This document shows, in pieces, positions 42,518-53,300 of a stretch of DNA of 64,000 nt (position 1 is its first letter; each line of letters starts with the position of its first letter). Where the stretch lies: the NCBI RefSeq assembly GCF_018128065.1, contig NZ_CP072360.1, forward strand, positions 1,058,501-1,122,500. The letters are read 5' to 3'. The notes beneath the pieces are model-generated. The model did not search any database. It worked only from the letters and a program-made list of their open reading frames with translations, and had not been told where the DNA came from. This DNA comes from Prevotella melaninogenica (GTDB taxonomy: Bacteria > Bacteroidota > Bacteroidia > Bacteroidales > Bacteroidaceae). The position numbers were made by a program, and so were the translations under genes.

Positions 42518-43620
42518 ATGGGATTTGTTTGGATAATAGTCTTCATTCTCGTCCTTTTAACAGGCTGCGGATATGTTAGTTGGCATGTATGGCAGATTTT
42601 GCCCCTTGCCGTGGCTGGTAAATGGATTTTCGTGGGAGCATTGTTGCTTTGCATCGTTTGCTTCTTTACCAATTTCTTTTGGGTCTGGATAACAAGCCGA
42701 TGCCTGTTGCGGTAATGCTGTATGAGCTTGGTAACTCTTCAGTATTCATCGGTCTGTATTTGTTACTATTTTTCCTTGTGCTTGATTTAGGAAGATTGGT
42801 ACATCTTGTTCCTCGCTCGTTTCTTTATAACAGTTGGGTCGGCACGGTGTCAGTCGTGGTTATTATGACAGGACTCTTTGTTTATGGATATTTTAATTAT
42901 ATGCAAAAAGAGCGTGTCGCTTTGACATTGCAGTCGACTAAGTCTATGCAACGGCAGCATCGTTTAGTGATGTTAACCGACCTACATTTGGGTTATCATA
43001 ATCGTGTGGATGAGTTTAGAAAGTGGGTTGACAAGGTAAACGCTGAGCAGCCAGAGGTTATACTCATTGCAGGAGATATTATTGATGGTAGCATTCGTGC
43101 ATTGATAGATCAGGATATGACCGCAGAATTTCGTCGGTTGAAAGCTCCTGTTTATGCTTGTTTGGGTAATCATGAGTATATAAGTGGTGAGCCACGTGCA
43201 AAAAAGTTTTATCAAGATGCGGGTATTCATCTACTGATTGATAATCATAGTTTGGTCCCATTGGCAGGTGGAGACACGATTCTTGTTGTCGGGCGTGATG
43301 ACAGGACGAATAAGAAACGTGCCGGTCTAAAGCGTTTGATGAAGTCTGCACCAAAGGGATATTATACGATTCTTATGGATCATCAGCCTTATCATCTGGA
43401 AGAGGCACAGCAAGTAGGTATAGACTTTCAGCTCTCTGGACATACTCATTATGGACAGGTTTGGCCTGTTAGCTGGATAGAAGATCTTATCTATGAGGAT
43501 GCTTTTGGTCCTTTACAGAAAGGAAATACGCAATATTATGTATCTTCAGGAATGGGTATTTGGGGCGGTAAGTTCCGTATTGGTACAAGGTCAGAGTATG
43601 TGGTGGCTGATATCAAATAA
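42518..43620 (+). CDS. Membrane-anchored metallophosphoesterase, frameshifted
   Basis: A calcineurin-like phosphoesterase with four N-terminal membrane segments. The first frame (from ATG 42518: MGFVWIIVFILVLLTGCGYV) runs to VCFFTNFFW and stops at 42715; the second frame (open from 42622) picks up with LGLDNKPMPVAVMLYELG. One extra T or G in the TTTTGGG run at 42677-42683 joins them. The catalytic domain is intact: DLHLGYHN, GDIIDG, GNHEY, and SGHTHYGQ. As written, the protein would start late and lose the first segments. The substrate is unknown; relatives include UDP-diacylglucosamine hydrolase-like and YkuE-type enzymes. Confidence 0.85.
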
Positions 43621-43749
43621 GAATAAATTGTTTTGACTGTTCTGAATGATAGCTTTGTATTCTTCCATGTATATAAGATGTTTGTTATTAATGGTTTAAT
43701 TATGTATCATTAAATGATATGTATAAGCAGTCTTGTCTGTTATCTGTTA

Positions 43750-43837
43750 TGGTGATAGTGCTCCGCACATGTGGTGCTGATGGTTAACACCATTGGTGCG
43801 GGGTATGAACACCAATGGTGTTGATGGTTTAGAGTCT
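43750..43837. repeat. 22-bp-period dyad array B
   Basis: Four consecutive 22-base units starting TGGTG (TGGTGATAG, TGGTGCTGATGG, TGGTGCGGGG, TGGTGTTGATGG); the second and third end in AACACCA. Dyads AACACCATTGGTG and AACACCAATGGTGTT recur at 22-base spacing. It is related in sequence to array A on the opposite strand. Confidence 0.75.
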
Positions 43838-44069
43838 TGTAAAATCTCTTTTGGAAGATGTCTATTTCTTGTTAGAAAAGAATCACGTGACTATATGTGA
43901 ATAGGATGGTTGGTAACAACATGATTCGCAAGATAATGAGTTCTTTTTGTTTTTCGGCAGGGGATGGTTTTTAGGGAGAATTATTCGTAATAAGCTTCAA
44001 TGTAATCCTAATATGATAAGACATCCGTTATTTTGTGTTGAGGAATCTAAAAAGAAAAACAGATATTCG

Positions 44070-44101
44070 TTTGCGGGTATCAGAAAATAGTTGTATTTTT
44101 G
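44070..44101 (+). promoter_or_regulatory. Bacteroidota-type promoter for the export lipoprotein
   Basis: TTTG at 44070-44073, a 20-base spacer and TATTTTTG at 44094-44101, 110 bases upstream of the start codon. Confidence 0.65.
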
Positions 44102-44211
44102 CAAAGAATATATTTCGATCGATGAAATAGGAAAAGATATTCCAATGTTTTTCGTTCGTTTTTGTTTTGCTAAAATTAATGTTGATAGTTGACTACACGT
44201 TATTTGTTTAA

Positions 44212-45012
44212 ATGAAAAAGATTATTTTCTCCCTCATAGTTACGGCTATGATTATGACTATGACAGGATGTGGCTCAAGTAAGGGCTTTACTTACTTAGA
44301 GAATGCTGATTCTATTAGCCTTGCTGCCTCACGTGGTTTGTATGATGCACGCATTATGCCAAAAGACGAATTGACAATTACAGTAAATACTACTGACCCA
44401 GATGCTGCGGCTCCTTTCAATTTACAGGTACGTAACCAGTTGGGGGGTGGCAAGCAGGTTGCTTCAGGTGGTGGTTCTTTGCAGGGCTACTTGGTTGACA
44501 ACTCCGGTTTCATCAATTTCCCAGTGATTGGTAAGATTCATGTTAGTGGTTTGACAAAACCAGAGTGTGAAGACCTTATCAAGAGTAAGATTCAGCCTTA
44601 TTTGGCTCGCACAGAGAATCCTATTGTTACTGTTCGTATGAGCAGCTATCATATAACTGTTCTTGGCGAAGTAGGTAATCCAGGTGTTATTCCTGTTGCA
44701 ACGGAGAAGATGAGCGTGCTGGAGGCAATTGCTCAGGCTGGTGACCTTGGTGTTTATGGTAAACGTAATAACATTATGTTGATTCGTGAAGATGCAACAG
44801 GTCAGAAGCATGTCGTACGCTTGAATCTCAATGATGCAAACCTGCTTAACTCACCTTACTATTATCTTCAGCAGAATGATGTCCTCTATGTTCAGCCAAA
44901 CAGTGTAAAGGCTAAGAACTCTGGAATAGGTAGTTCTACTACTCTCTGGTTCTCTTTCATCGGTATTGTGACATCAGTTGCATCGCTGCTCGTAAACGTA
45001 TTGAGAAAGTAA
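44212..45012 (+). CDS. Polysaccharide export lipoprotein (Wza-like, Poly_export/SLBB)
   Basis: A 266-residue outer-membrane-associated lipoprotein. The lipobox is MTMTGCGSS near residue 20. The Poly_export domain follows (about 40-150: DARIMPKDELTITVNTTDPDAAAPF, GYLVDNSGFINFPVIGKIHVSGLT, TVRMSSYHITVLGEVGNPGV), then an SLBB domain (MSVLEAIAQAGDLGVYGKRNN), and a hydrophobic C-terminal segment. No Wzc-type tyrosine kinase is adjacent; it is followed by glmS. It could serve the capsule at 8078-35983 or another exported glycan. Confidence 0.9.
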   Translation: MKKIIFSLIVTAMIMTMTGCGSSKGFTYLENADSISLAASRGLYDARIMPKDELTITVNTTDPDAAAPFNLQVRNQLGGGKQVASGGGSLQGYLVDNSGFINFPVIGKIHVSGLTKPECEDLIKSKIQPYLARTENPIVTVRMSSYHITVLGEVGNPGVIPVATEKMSVLEAIAQAGDLGVYGKRNNIMLIREDATGQKHVVRLNLNDANLLNSPYYYLQQNDVLYVQPNSVKAKNSGIGSSTTLWFSFIGIVTSVASLLVNVLRK

Positions 45013-45187
45013 AATACTGTTCTTAGCGAGGCTATGTTTATAGTCTTTCTTTGGATAAAATATAATATAATAGGAATGAGAATATCTTTGACATCCACGT
45101 CTTGGGTAAACCTTTGGGTACTACTAAAAGAAAGGGTGTGAGAGGTATTCTCTTTTTTTATTTTGGGTAACTGATTGTATAAGGATT

Positions 45188-47035
45188 ATGTGTGGAATTG
45201 TAGGATACATTGGAACAAAGCGTGAAGCTTATCCTATTTTAATAAAAGGCTTACAGCGCCTTGAATATAGGGGATATGACAGTGCAGGTGTTGCATTGAT
45301 AAGTAAAGGTAGGGAGCTGAATGTTTATAAGACAAAAGGAAAGGTTGCCGACTTGGAAGAGTTTTGTTCAGATAAGGACATAACAGGTTGTGTTGGTATT
45401 GCTCATACACGTTGGGCAACACATGGTGAACCTTCTTCATTAAATGCTCATCCGCATTATTCACAGTCGAAGAATCTTGCTATTATTCATAATGGCATTA
45501 TTGAGAACTATGCTGAAATTAAGCATAATCTCATGGAAAAAGGAATGACATTTCAGTCAGAAACTGATACGGAAGTATTAGTGCAATTGATTGATTATAT
45601 ACAAACAAAGAAAAATCTTAGTTTGCTGGAAGCTGTTCAGTTAGCACTTCATCAGGTAATTGGTGCATATGCCATAGCTATACTTGACAAGCGCAATCCT
45701 GATACTATTATTTCGGCACGTAAGCAGAGCCCATTAGTAGTGGGCATTGGTGATGGAGAGTTCTTTCTTGGCTCGGATGCCAGTCCTATTGTAGAGTATA
45801 CGGATAAGGTTGTATACTTAGACGATGGCAATATTGCCGTTATGAAGTTAGGAGAAGAACTGAAGGTTGTTAATATTCTAAATGAAGAACTGTCACCAGA
45901 AGTGCGTACAGTAGATATTAATCTTGGAGAGATAGAGAAAGGAGGCTTTCCTCACTTTATGCTCAAAGAGATTTTTGCACAGCCAGAGTGTTTGAAGAAT
46001 TGTATGCGAGGACGTGTACATCCAGAACATACTCAGGTGACACTGAGAGCCTTGATAGATCATCGTGATAAGTTGTTGAATGCGAAGCGTATAATTATTG
46101 TCGCTTGTGGTACAAGTTGGCATGCAGGACTAATTGGTAAACAGCTGATTGAGGAGTATTGTCGTATTCCTGTTCAGGTCGAATATGCAAGTGAATTCCG
46201 TTATGGGAATCCTGTGGTTGGTGATGGTGATGTTGTGATAGCCATCTCACAGAGTGGTGAAACAGCAGATACACTTGCTGCAGTAGAACTTGCAAAATCA
46301 AAGGGTGCGTTTATTTATGGTATTTGTAATGCCATTGGTTCAAGTATTCCACGTGCAACAGACACAGGAACCTACATTCATGTAGGACCTGAGATTGGCG
46401 TAGCATCAACGAAGGCTTTTACAGGACAGGTTACAGTGTTGACAATGTTTGCGCTTGTACTTGCCAATGCAAAGGGAACTATCAGCGAAGAAGATTACAA
46501 GAAAGTGATAAAAGAGTTGGCTGAAATGCCTTCTATTATAGAAGAGGCGTTAAAGTCAAATGAGCAGATAGCAGACTTAGCACGTACGTTTACTTACGCC
46601 CGTAACTTCCTCTATCTTGGTCGAGGATATAGTTATCCGGTAGCTCTTGAAGGCGCATTGAAGTTGAAGGAGATATCCTATATACATGCTGAAGGCTATC
46701 CAGCAGCAGAGATGAAACATGGACCAATAGCTTTGATAGATTCAGATATGCCTGTCGTAGCTATTGCAACACATAATGGCATGTATGAGAAGGTTCGTTG
46801 TAATATCCAAGAAATAAAGGCACGACAAGGACGCGTGATAGCTTTAGTTTCAAAGGGTGATACAACCATCTCTAAAATAGCAGATGCTGTTATAGAACTC
46901 CCAGACATGATGGAATGTCTTGAGCCATTAGTGGCAACGGTTCCATTGCAGCTATTGGCTTATCATATTGCTGTATGTAAAGGCAAGGATGTTGATCAGC
47001 CAAGAAATCTGGCTAAGTCTGTAACAGTAGAGTAG
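45188..47035 (+). CDS. glmS: Glutamine--fructose-6-phosphate aminotransferase (isomerizing)
   Basis: Makes glucosamine-6-phosphate from fructose-6-phosphate and glutamine, the entry to amino-sugar synthesis. The 615-residue protein starts MCGIVGYIG, so Cys2 becomes the N-terminal nucleophile. The glutaminase domain (1-230) includes GYDSAGVAL, HTRWATHGEPS and HNGIIENY; two SIS domains follow (CGTSWHAG, ISQSGETADT, GRGYSYPVALEGALKLKE). The C-terminus DQPRNLAKSVTVE is the invariant GlmS end. A -7-like TATCTTTG at 45083-45090 lies about 100 bases upstream, without a clear -33. No glmS ribozyme features were recognised. Confidence 0.96.
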   Translation: MCGIVGYIGTKREAYPILIKGLQRLEYRGYDSAGVALISKGRELNVYKTKGKVADLEEFCSDKDITGCVGIAHTRWATHGEPSSLNAHPHYSQSKNLAIIHNGIIENYAEIKHNLMEKGMTFQSETDTEVLVQLIDYIQTKKNLSLLEAVQLALHQVIGAYAIAILDKRNPDTIISARKQSPLVVGIGDGEFFLGSDASPIVEYTDKVVYLDDGNIAVMKLGEELKVVNILNEELSPEVRTVDINLGEIEKGGFPHFMLKEIFAQPECLKNCMRGRVHPEHTQVTLRALIDHRDKLLNAKRIIIVACGTSWHAGLIGKQLIEEYCRIPVQVEYASEFRYGNPVVGDGDVVIAISQSGETADTLAAVELAKSKGAFIYGICNAIGSSIPRATDTGTYIHVGPEIGVASTKAFTGQVTVLTMFALVLANAKGTISEEDYKKVIKELAEMPSIIEEALKSNEQIADLARTFTYARNFLYLGRGYSYPVALEGALKLKEISYIHAEGYPAAEMKHGPIALIDSDMPVVAIATHNGMYEKVRCNIQEIKARQGRVIALVSKGDTTISKIADAVIELPDMMECLEPLVATVPLQLLAYHIAVCKGKDVDQPRNLAKSVTVE

Positions 47036-47225
47036 GGAGAGGTGAGTGGTTGATACCAGGCATTATAAGGCATAGTCTGTGTATTTATTCTTAATGAATA
47101 TAACGAATGCACAGGCTGTGTTACTCCTAATAAAGTGAAGTTTATATTCATCTTCCTTTTATTAAGGGAGATATGAAGATAGATATACGATTTTAAAAGT
47201 AAAAGAAAGACAGAAAACCTTATCA

Positions 47226-49127
47226 ATGGAAAAGAACATTCATGAAGACTGCGGTGTGGCAATGATTCGATTGCTGAAACCGCTTGAGTATTATCAGGAG
47301 AAGTATGGCACCTGGATGTATGCACTTAATAAACTCTATCTGATGATGGAGAAACAGCATAACCGCGGTCAAGAGGGAGCTGGTATGGCTTCTGTTAAGT
47401 TAGACTCTGAGCCAGGTAATGAATATATGTTCCGTGAGCGTGCAGAGGGTAAGAATGCTGTCGCTGAGATTTTTGCCAATGTTCATGAGCGTTATAAGGA
47501 TTTCTCGCAGGAGCAGTTGTCTGACGTTTCTTTTGCTAAAACAAATCTTCCCTTTGCGGGAGACCTTTATATGGGCCACCTTCGGTACTCAACTACCGGC
47601 AAGAGTGGCCTTTCTTATGTTCATCCTTTCTTACGTCGTAATAACTGGAAAGCAAAGAATCTCTGTATGTGTGGTAACTTTAATATGACTAATATTGGAG
47701 ATGTCTTTGAGATTCTGACCGAACAGGGACAGTGTCCACGTATCTATAGTGATACGAATATTCTTTTGGAATTGATGGGACACAGACTTGATCGTGAGGT
47801 TGAACGTAACTTCGTGGATGCACAGAAGTTAGGTTTAGAAAAACGTGCTATCACACATTATATTGAAGAGAATGTGCAGATGAGCAATGTTCTCAAGACA
47901 ACAATGCAGCACTTTGATGGTGGATATGTTATCTGTGGACTGACTGGTTCTGGAGAGATGTTCTCTATCCGTGACCCATGGTCAATTCGTCCAGCTTTCT
48001 ATTATAAGAATGACGAGATTGTAGTCTTGGCAAGTGAGCGTCCAGTTTTGCAGACTACATTCGACCTTGAGTGTGATGATATCCAGGAATTGAAACCTGG
48101 TCAGGCATTGATCGTTAATAAGCGTGGTGAATGTTCATTGCAGCAGATTCTTGACCCTAAGAGTAACTCAGCTTGTTCTTTTGAGCGAATTTATTTCTCA
48201 CGTGGTTCAGACCGTGATATCTATAAGGAGCGTGAAACATTAGGACGACAGTTAACAGAGCCTGTTCTAAAGGCTGTTGACTATGATACAGAGCATACGG
48301 TGCTCTCGTATATTCCTAATACAGCAGAAGTAGCATTCTATGGTCTTGTTCATGGTTTTAAGGAGCAGATTGATAAGAAGAAGATAGAGCAAATAGCATC
48401 TTTAGGCTCTAATGCTTCACCAGAAGAAGTCTATCGGATTATTCATCAGGATGTACGATCAGAGAAAGTAGCATGGAAAGATATTAAGTTGCGTACCTTT
48501 ATTACGGAAGGCAATTCGCGTAACGACCTTGCCTCTCACGTCTATGACGTTACTTACGAGTGTATTAAACCCTACGAGGATAACCTTGTTATTATTGACG
48601 ACTCTATCGTACGTGGTACAACATTGAAGGAGAGTATTCTCCGTATCCTTGACCGTTTGCATCCAAAGAAGATTGTGGTTGTGTCCAGTGCGCCACAGAT
48701 TCGCTTCCCTGATTACTACGGAATTGATATGTCGCATCCAGAAGAGTTCTGTGTTTTTCGTGCAGTAATCGAGTTGATTCGTGAACGTGGTCTGGAAGAT
48801 CTACTTCGTGAAGTTTACGAGAATTGTAAGAAAGAGTTAGCAAAGCCTAAGGGAGAGCCAATCTTCAATGCTGTTCGTGCCGTTTATAAGCCTTTCACAG
48901 TAGAGGAAATTAATAGCAAAATCGTTGAAATGTTGCGACCAGAAGGTATGACAACACCTGTAGAACTCGTGTTCCAGAGTGTGGAGGGATTACATAATGC
49001 AATACCTAATCACCCAGGTGATTGGTATTTTACTGGAAACTATCCAACTCCAGGTGGTATGCGATTGGTCAATGAGGCCTTCGTAAGCTATTATGAGCGT
49101 GAACATCTAAATACAGTAAAAGCGTAA
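47226..49127 (+). CDS. Amidophosphoribosyltransferase-like class II glutamine amidotransferase (long form)
   Basis: A 633-residue PurF-type protein, which would make phosphoribosylamine from PRPP and glutamine in purine synthesis. The N-terminal catalytic Cys is within HEDCGVAMIR (Cys9), implying a short propeptide. The glutaminase part has QHNRGQEGAGMAS, GHLRYSTTGKSG and GNFNMTN; the phosphoribosyltransferase part has NLVIIDDSIVRGTTLKESIL, the PRPP loop. It is about 150 residues longer than E. coli PurF, as in other Bacteroidota, which often also carry a shorter copy. A stem-loop (about 47150-47172) that may terminate glmS lies upstream. Confidence 0.85.
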   Translation: MEKNIHEDCGVAMIRLLKPLEYYQEKYGTWMYALNKLYLMMEKQHNRGQEGAGMASVKLDSEPGNEYMFRERAEGKNAVAEIFANVHERYKDFSQEQLSDVSFAKTNLPFAGDLYMGHLRYSTTGKSGLSYVHPFLRRNNWKAKNLCMCGNFNMTNIGDVFEILTEQGQCPRIYSDTNILLELMGHRLDREVERNFVDAQKLGLEKRAITHYIEENVQMSNVLKTTMQHFDGGYVICGLTGSGEMFSIRDPWSIRPAFYYKNDEIVVLASERPVLQTTFDLECDDIQELKPGQALIVNKRGECSLQQILDPKSNSACSFERIYFSRGSDRDIYKERETLGRQLTEPVLKAVDYDTEHTVLSYIPNTAEVAFYGLVHGFKEQIDKKKIEQIASLGSNASPEEVYRIIHQDVRSEKVAWKDIKLRTFITEGNSRNDLASHVYDVTYECIKPYEDNLVIIDDSIVRGTTLKESILRILDRLHPKKIVVVSSAPQIRFPDYYGIDMSHPEEFCVFRAVIELIRERGLEDLLREVYENCKKELAKPKGEPIFNAVRAVYKPFTVEEINSKIVEMLRPEGMTTPVELVFQSVEGLHNAIPNHPGDWYFTGNYPTPGGMRLVNEAFVSYYEREHLNTVKA

Positions 49128-49153
49128 TAACCGCTTGTCTGTAAATTATCATC

Positions 49154-49234
49154 ATGAAAAAAAAGAATTATTTTCATGAAAGGAAAGATTTCTTTTCACG
49201 ATAAAAAATATTTCTTTTCATGAAAAGAATTTTC
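49154..49234. repeat. 22-bp-period dyad array C
   Basis: Three full 22-base units and a partial fourth, each with ATGAAA or ACGATAA at the start and TTTTC at the end, so that CTTTTCATGAAAAG-type dyads recur every 22 bases. It lies 21 bases upstream of the carA start, in the space after the purF-like gene, and is almost pure A/T apart from the dyad centres. Confidence 0.75.
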
Positions 49235-49255
49235 AATCCAACAATACTATAAGCA

Positions 49256-50332
49256 ATGAGGAACGTAACTTTAGTCTTAAGTGACGGAACAAAATTCCAT
49301 GGAAAGTCGTTTGGATACGATGCCCCAGTAGCTGGTGAGGTGGTTTTCAACACTGCGATGATGGGCTATCCAGAGAGCTTGACTGACCCTTCATATGCGG
49401 GTCAGCTACTAACAATGACCTTCCCATTGGTAGGTAACTATGGTGTACCACCTTTTACTATTGAGGAAAGTGGTATTCCAACCTTCATGGAGAGTGATAA
49501 AATCTATGTCTCAGCCTTGATAGTGTCTGACTATACAGAGGAGCATTCACACTGGAATGCTGTGGAGAGTCTGGCTGACTGGCTGAAGCGTGAACATGTA
49601 CCAGGTATTACTGGTATTGATACACGTGAGCTGACTAAGGTTCTACGTGAGCACGGTGTGATGATGGGTAAGATTCTCTTTGATGATGAACCTAATAATA
49701 TCCCAGAGGCTAATTACGAGGGAGTAAACTTTGTTGATCGCGTTTCAACAAAAGAGATTATCCGCTACAACGAGGGCGCTGGTAAGAAGGTTGTCCTTGT
49801 TGACTGCGGTGTGAAAGCCAATATTATCCGTTCATTGATTACCAGAGGGGTTGAGGTTATCCGTGTACCTTGGAACTATGATTACACTGGTATGGATTAT
49901 GATGGCCTTTTCCTCGGTAATGGTCCTGGTGACCCTGATATGTGTAATGATGCTGTTGAGGTTATTCGTAAGCAGATGAGTATGAGTAAGAAACCTATCT
50001 GTGGAATCTGTATGGGTAATCAGTTGCTTTCAAAGGCTGCAGGAGCAAAGATTTATAAGTTGAAATACGGTCATCGTGGACATAATCAACCTGTTCGCAT
50101 GGTAGGTACTGATAAGTGTTATATCACCTCGCAGAATCACGGTTATGCGGTTGATGCTTCAACATTAGACAAGGATTGGCAGGAACTCTTTGTTAACATG
50201 AATGACGGTAGTAATGAGGGTATTCGTCATAAGGAGAACCCTTGGTTTACCTCACAGTTCCACCCAGAGGCTTGCTCTGGTCCGGTTGATACTTACTTTA
50301 TGTTTGATAAATTTGTAGAAACACTGAAATAA
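49256..50332 (+). CDS. carA: Carbamoyl-phosphate synthase small subunit
   Basis: Glutaminase subunit that feeds ammonia to CarB for pyrimidine and arginine synthesis. The 358-residue protein has the CarA N-terminal domain (LVLSDGTKFHGKSFGYDAPVAGEVVFNT) and a class I amidotransferase domain with the nucleophile Cys in KPICGICMGNQLL and His/Glu in FTSQFHPEACSGP. In most bacteria the motif is GICLGHQ; here it reads GICMGNQ. Its TAA overlaps the carB ATG by one base (TAATG). The short upstream space contains a 22-bp-period array that may affect expression. Confidence 0.95.
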   Translation: MRNVTLVLSDGTKFHGKSFGYDAPVAGEVVFNTAMMGYPESLTDPSYAGQLLTMTFPLVGNYGVPPFTIEESGIPTFMESDKIYVSALIVSDYTEEHSHWNAVESLADWLKREHVPGITGIDTRELTKVLREHGVMMGKILFDDEPNNIPEANYEGVNFVDRVSTKEIIRYNEGAGKKVVLVDCGVKANIIRSLITRGVEVIRVPWNYDYTGMDYDGLFLGNGPGDPDMCNDAVEVIRKQMSMSKKPICGICMGNQLLSKAAGAKIYKLKYGHRGHNQPVRMVGTDKCYITSQNHGYAVDASTLDKDWQELFVNMNDGSNEGIRHKENPWFTSQFHPEACSGPVDTYFMFDKFVETLK

Positions 50333-53300
50333 TGAAAGACGAGTCAATAAAGAAAGTCCTGATTCTTGGTTCAGGCGCATTGAAGATTGGTGAAGCAGGA
50401 GAGTTTGATTACTCTGGTTCACAGGCGTTGAAGGCATTACGCGAGGAGGGTGTTTCTACTGTTTTGATTAACCCAAACATCGCAACAGTACAGACATCTG
50501 AGGGGGTAGCAGACCAGATTTATTTCCTTCCAGTTCAACCTTACTTTGTTGAGCGTGTTATAGAGAAGGAACGTCCTGATGGAATCCTCCTGTCTTTTGG
50601 TGGTCAGACAGCACTAAACTGTGGTGTTGAGTTGGATAAGACAGGTGTTCTGAAGAAGTATAATGTAAAGGTTTTAGGTACCCCTGTTAAGGCAATTATG
50701 GATACTGAAGACCGTGAACTCTTCGTTGAACGACTCGATGAGATTGATGTAAAGACAATCAAGAGTGAGGCATGTGAGGATATTCAGCAGGCACGTGTGG
50801 CTGCAAAGAACCTCGGTTATCCTGTTATTGTTCGTGCTGCATACGCATTAGGTGGTCTTGGTAGTGGATTTGCCGATAATGAGGAAGAATTGAATACACT
50901 CTGTGAGAAGGCCTTTTCTTTCTCTCCTCAGGTGTTGGTTGAGAAGAGTTTGAAGGGTTGGAAAGAGATAGAGTACGAGGTTGTTCGTGACCGTTACGAC
51001 AACTGTATCACAGTTTGTAACATGGAGAACTTCGACCCACTGGGTATTCACACAGGTGAGTCTATCGTTATTGCACCATCTCAGACCCTTTCTAACAGCG
51101 AGTATCATAAGCTTCGTGCACTGTCTATAAAGATAGTACGTCATATTGGTATTGTTGGTGAATGTAATGTTCAGTATGCTTTTGACCCAGAGAGTGAAGA
51201 CTATCGAGTTATTGAGGTAAATGCTCGTTTGTCACGTTCTTCAGCTCTTGCCAGCAAGGCAACTGGTTATCCTCTTGCTTTCGTTGCTGCTAAGTTGGGT
51301 ATGGGCTACGGACTCTTTGAGTTGAAGAACTCTGTTACAAAGACTACATCAGCTTTCTTTGAACCAGCACTTGACTATGTAGTCTGCAAGATTCCACGTT
51401 GGGACCTTAGTAAGTTCCGTGGTGTGGATAGGGAGTTAGGCTCAAGTATGAAGTCTGTCGGTGAGGTAATGGCTATTGGTCGTAACTTTGAGGAAGCCAT
51501 TCAGAAGGGACTTCGTATGATAGGACAGGGCATGCATGGCTTTGTTGAGAACAAAGAATTGCAGATTGACGACCTCGATGCTGCTTTGCGTGAACCTACC
51601 GACAAGCGTGTGTTCCTTATTTCTAAGGCGATGCACAAGGGCTATACGGTTGACCAAATTCACGAACTAACCAAGATAGACCGTTGGTTCCTTAATAAAC
51701 TCAAGCATATCATAGATATTGATGAGGAACTGAAGACTAAGAATATCAACACACTTGATAAGGAACTTCTGCGTACAGCAAAGGTTTATGGCTTTACAGA
51801 CTTCCAAATCGCACGTGCTGTTGGTTTGGAAGAAGAGTGCAAGAAGATGCACGAAGCTATGAGAATCGTTCGTCGTTTACGTAAGAGCTTTGGTATTCTT
51901 CCTGTTGTTAAGCAGATTGATACGTTGGCTGCGGAATATCCAGCACAGACCAATTACCTGTACGTTACATACGCAGGTGTGGCTTCTGACATTACATTCT
52001 CTAATGATCGTAACTCAGTTATCGTACTTGGTTCAGGTGCTTACCGCATTGGTAGTTCTGTAGAGTTCGACTGGTGTGGTGTTCAGGCATTGAATACCAT
52101 CCGTCGTCAGGGCTATCGTTCTATCATGATTAACTATAACCCAGAGACTGTTTCAACAGATTACGATATGTGTGACCGTCTCTACTTCGATGAGTTAACA
52201 TTCGAACGTGTTATGGATATCATTGATGCAGAGAACCCACATGGCGTGATTGTGTCTACTGGTGGTCAGATTCCAAATAACCTTGCTATGTATCTTGATG
52301 AGGAGAATGTGCCAATTCTCGGTACTTCTGCAAAGGATATTGATAACGCTGAGGACCGTGCTAAGTTCTCGTCTATGCTCACAGAGAATGGTATCAACCA
52401 GCCTGAGTGGAGTGCATTGACAAGTATGGACGATATTGATAAGTTCGTTGACCGTGTTGGTTTCCCAGTACTTGTACGTCCATCTTACGTACTTTCTGGT
52501 GCAGCAATGAATATCTGTTCTAATAGAGATGAGCTCACTCGCTTCCTTCAGTTGGCTGCCAACGTCAGCGAAGACCACCCTGTTGTGGTAAGTAAGTTCA
52601 TTGAACATGCAAAGGAGATTGAGATGGATGCCGTTGCACAGGATGGTGAGATATTGGCATACGCTATCTCTGAGCATATTGAGTTTGCTGGTGTTCACTC
52701 TGGTGATGCTACAATTCAGTTCCCACCTCAGAAACTTTATGTTGAAACTATGCGCCGTATTAAGCGTATCAGTCGTCAGATTGCGAAGAAGTTGCACATC
52801 AACGGACCATTCAACATCCAGTTTATGGCACGTGATAACGATATCCTCGTTATTGAGTGTAATCTCCGTGCGAGCCGTTCATTCCCATTCGTTAGTAAGG
52901 TGTTGAAGCTCAACTTCATCGACTTGGCTACTAAGATTATGCTCGGTGCGCCTGTTGAGAAGCCTAATAAGAACCTCTTCGACCTTGATTACGTAGGTAT
53001 TAAAGCATCTCAGTTCTCTTTCAACCGCTTACAGAAGGCCGACCCAGTATTGGGTGTTGATATGAGTTCTACAGGTGAGGTTGGTTGTTTAGGTGATGAT
53101 ACCTCTACAGCTTTGTTAAAGTCTATGCTGTCTGTAGGTCTTAGAATACCAAAGAAGACAGTCTTGTTGTCAACAGGTGGAGCAAAGCAGAAGGCTGAAA
53201 TGCTTGATGCTGCAAAGATGTTGAAGCAGCATGGTTATGAACTTTATGCAACAGCAGGTACGTCTAAGTATCTCACGGAGAATGGTGTTGATAATACTTG

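Larger units (their letters stand above)
43621..44211. other. Gene-free stretch before the export lipoprotein
   Basis: It holds 22-bp-period array B (43750-43837) and the promoter at 44070-44101, which implies a leader of about 105 bases. I see no gene or strong terminator in the rest. Confidence 0.55.

Noticed and set aside
45013..45187. glmS ribozyme or riboswitch upstream of glmS
   Set aside because: The space is short and I could not match the conserved ribozyme core; a -7-like element and a weak hairpin with T run are all that can be seen.
52195..52797. Minus-strand open frame of 200 codons within carB
   Set aside because: It lies antisense to the second ATP-grasp half of carB, whose frame is clearly coding; the antisense product shows no motif.
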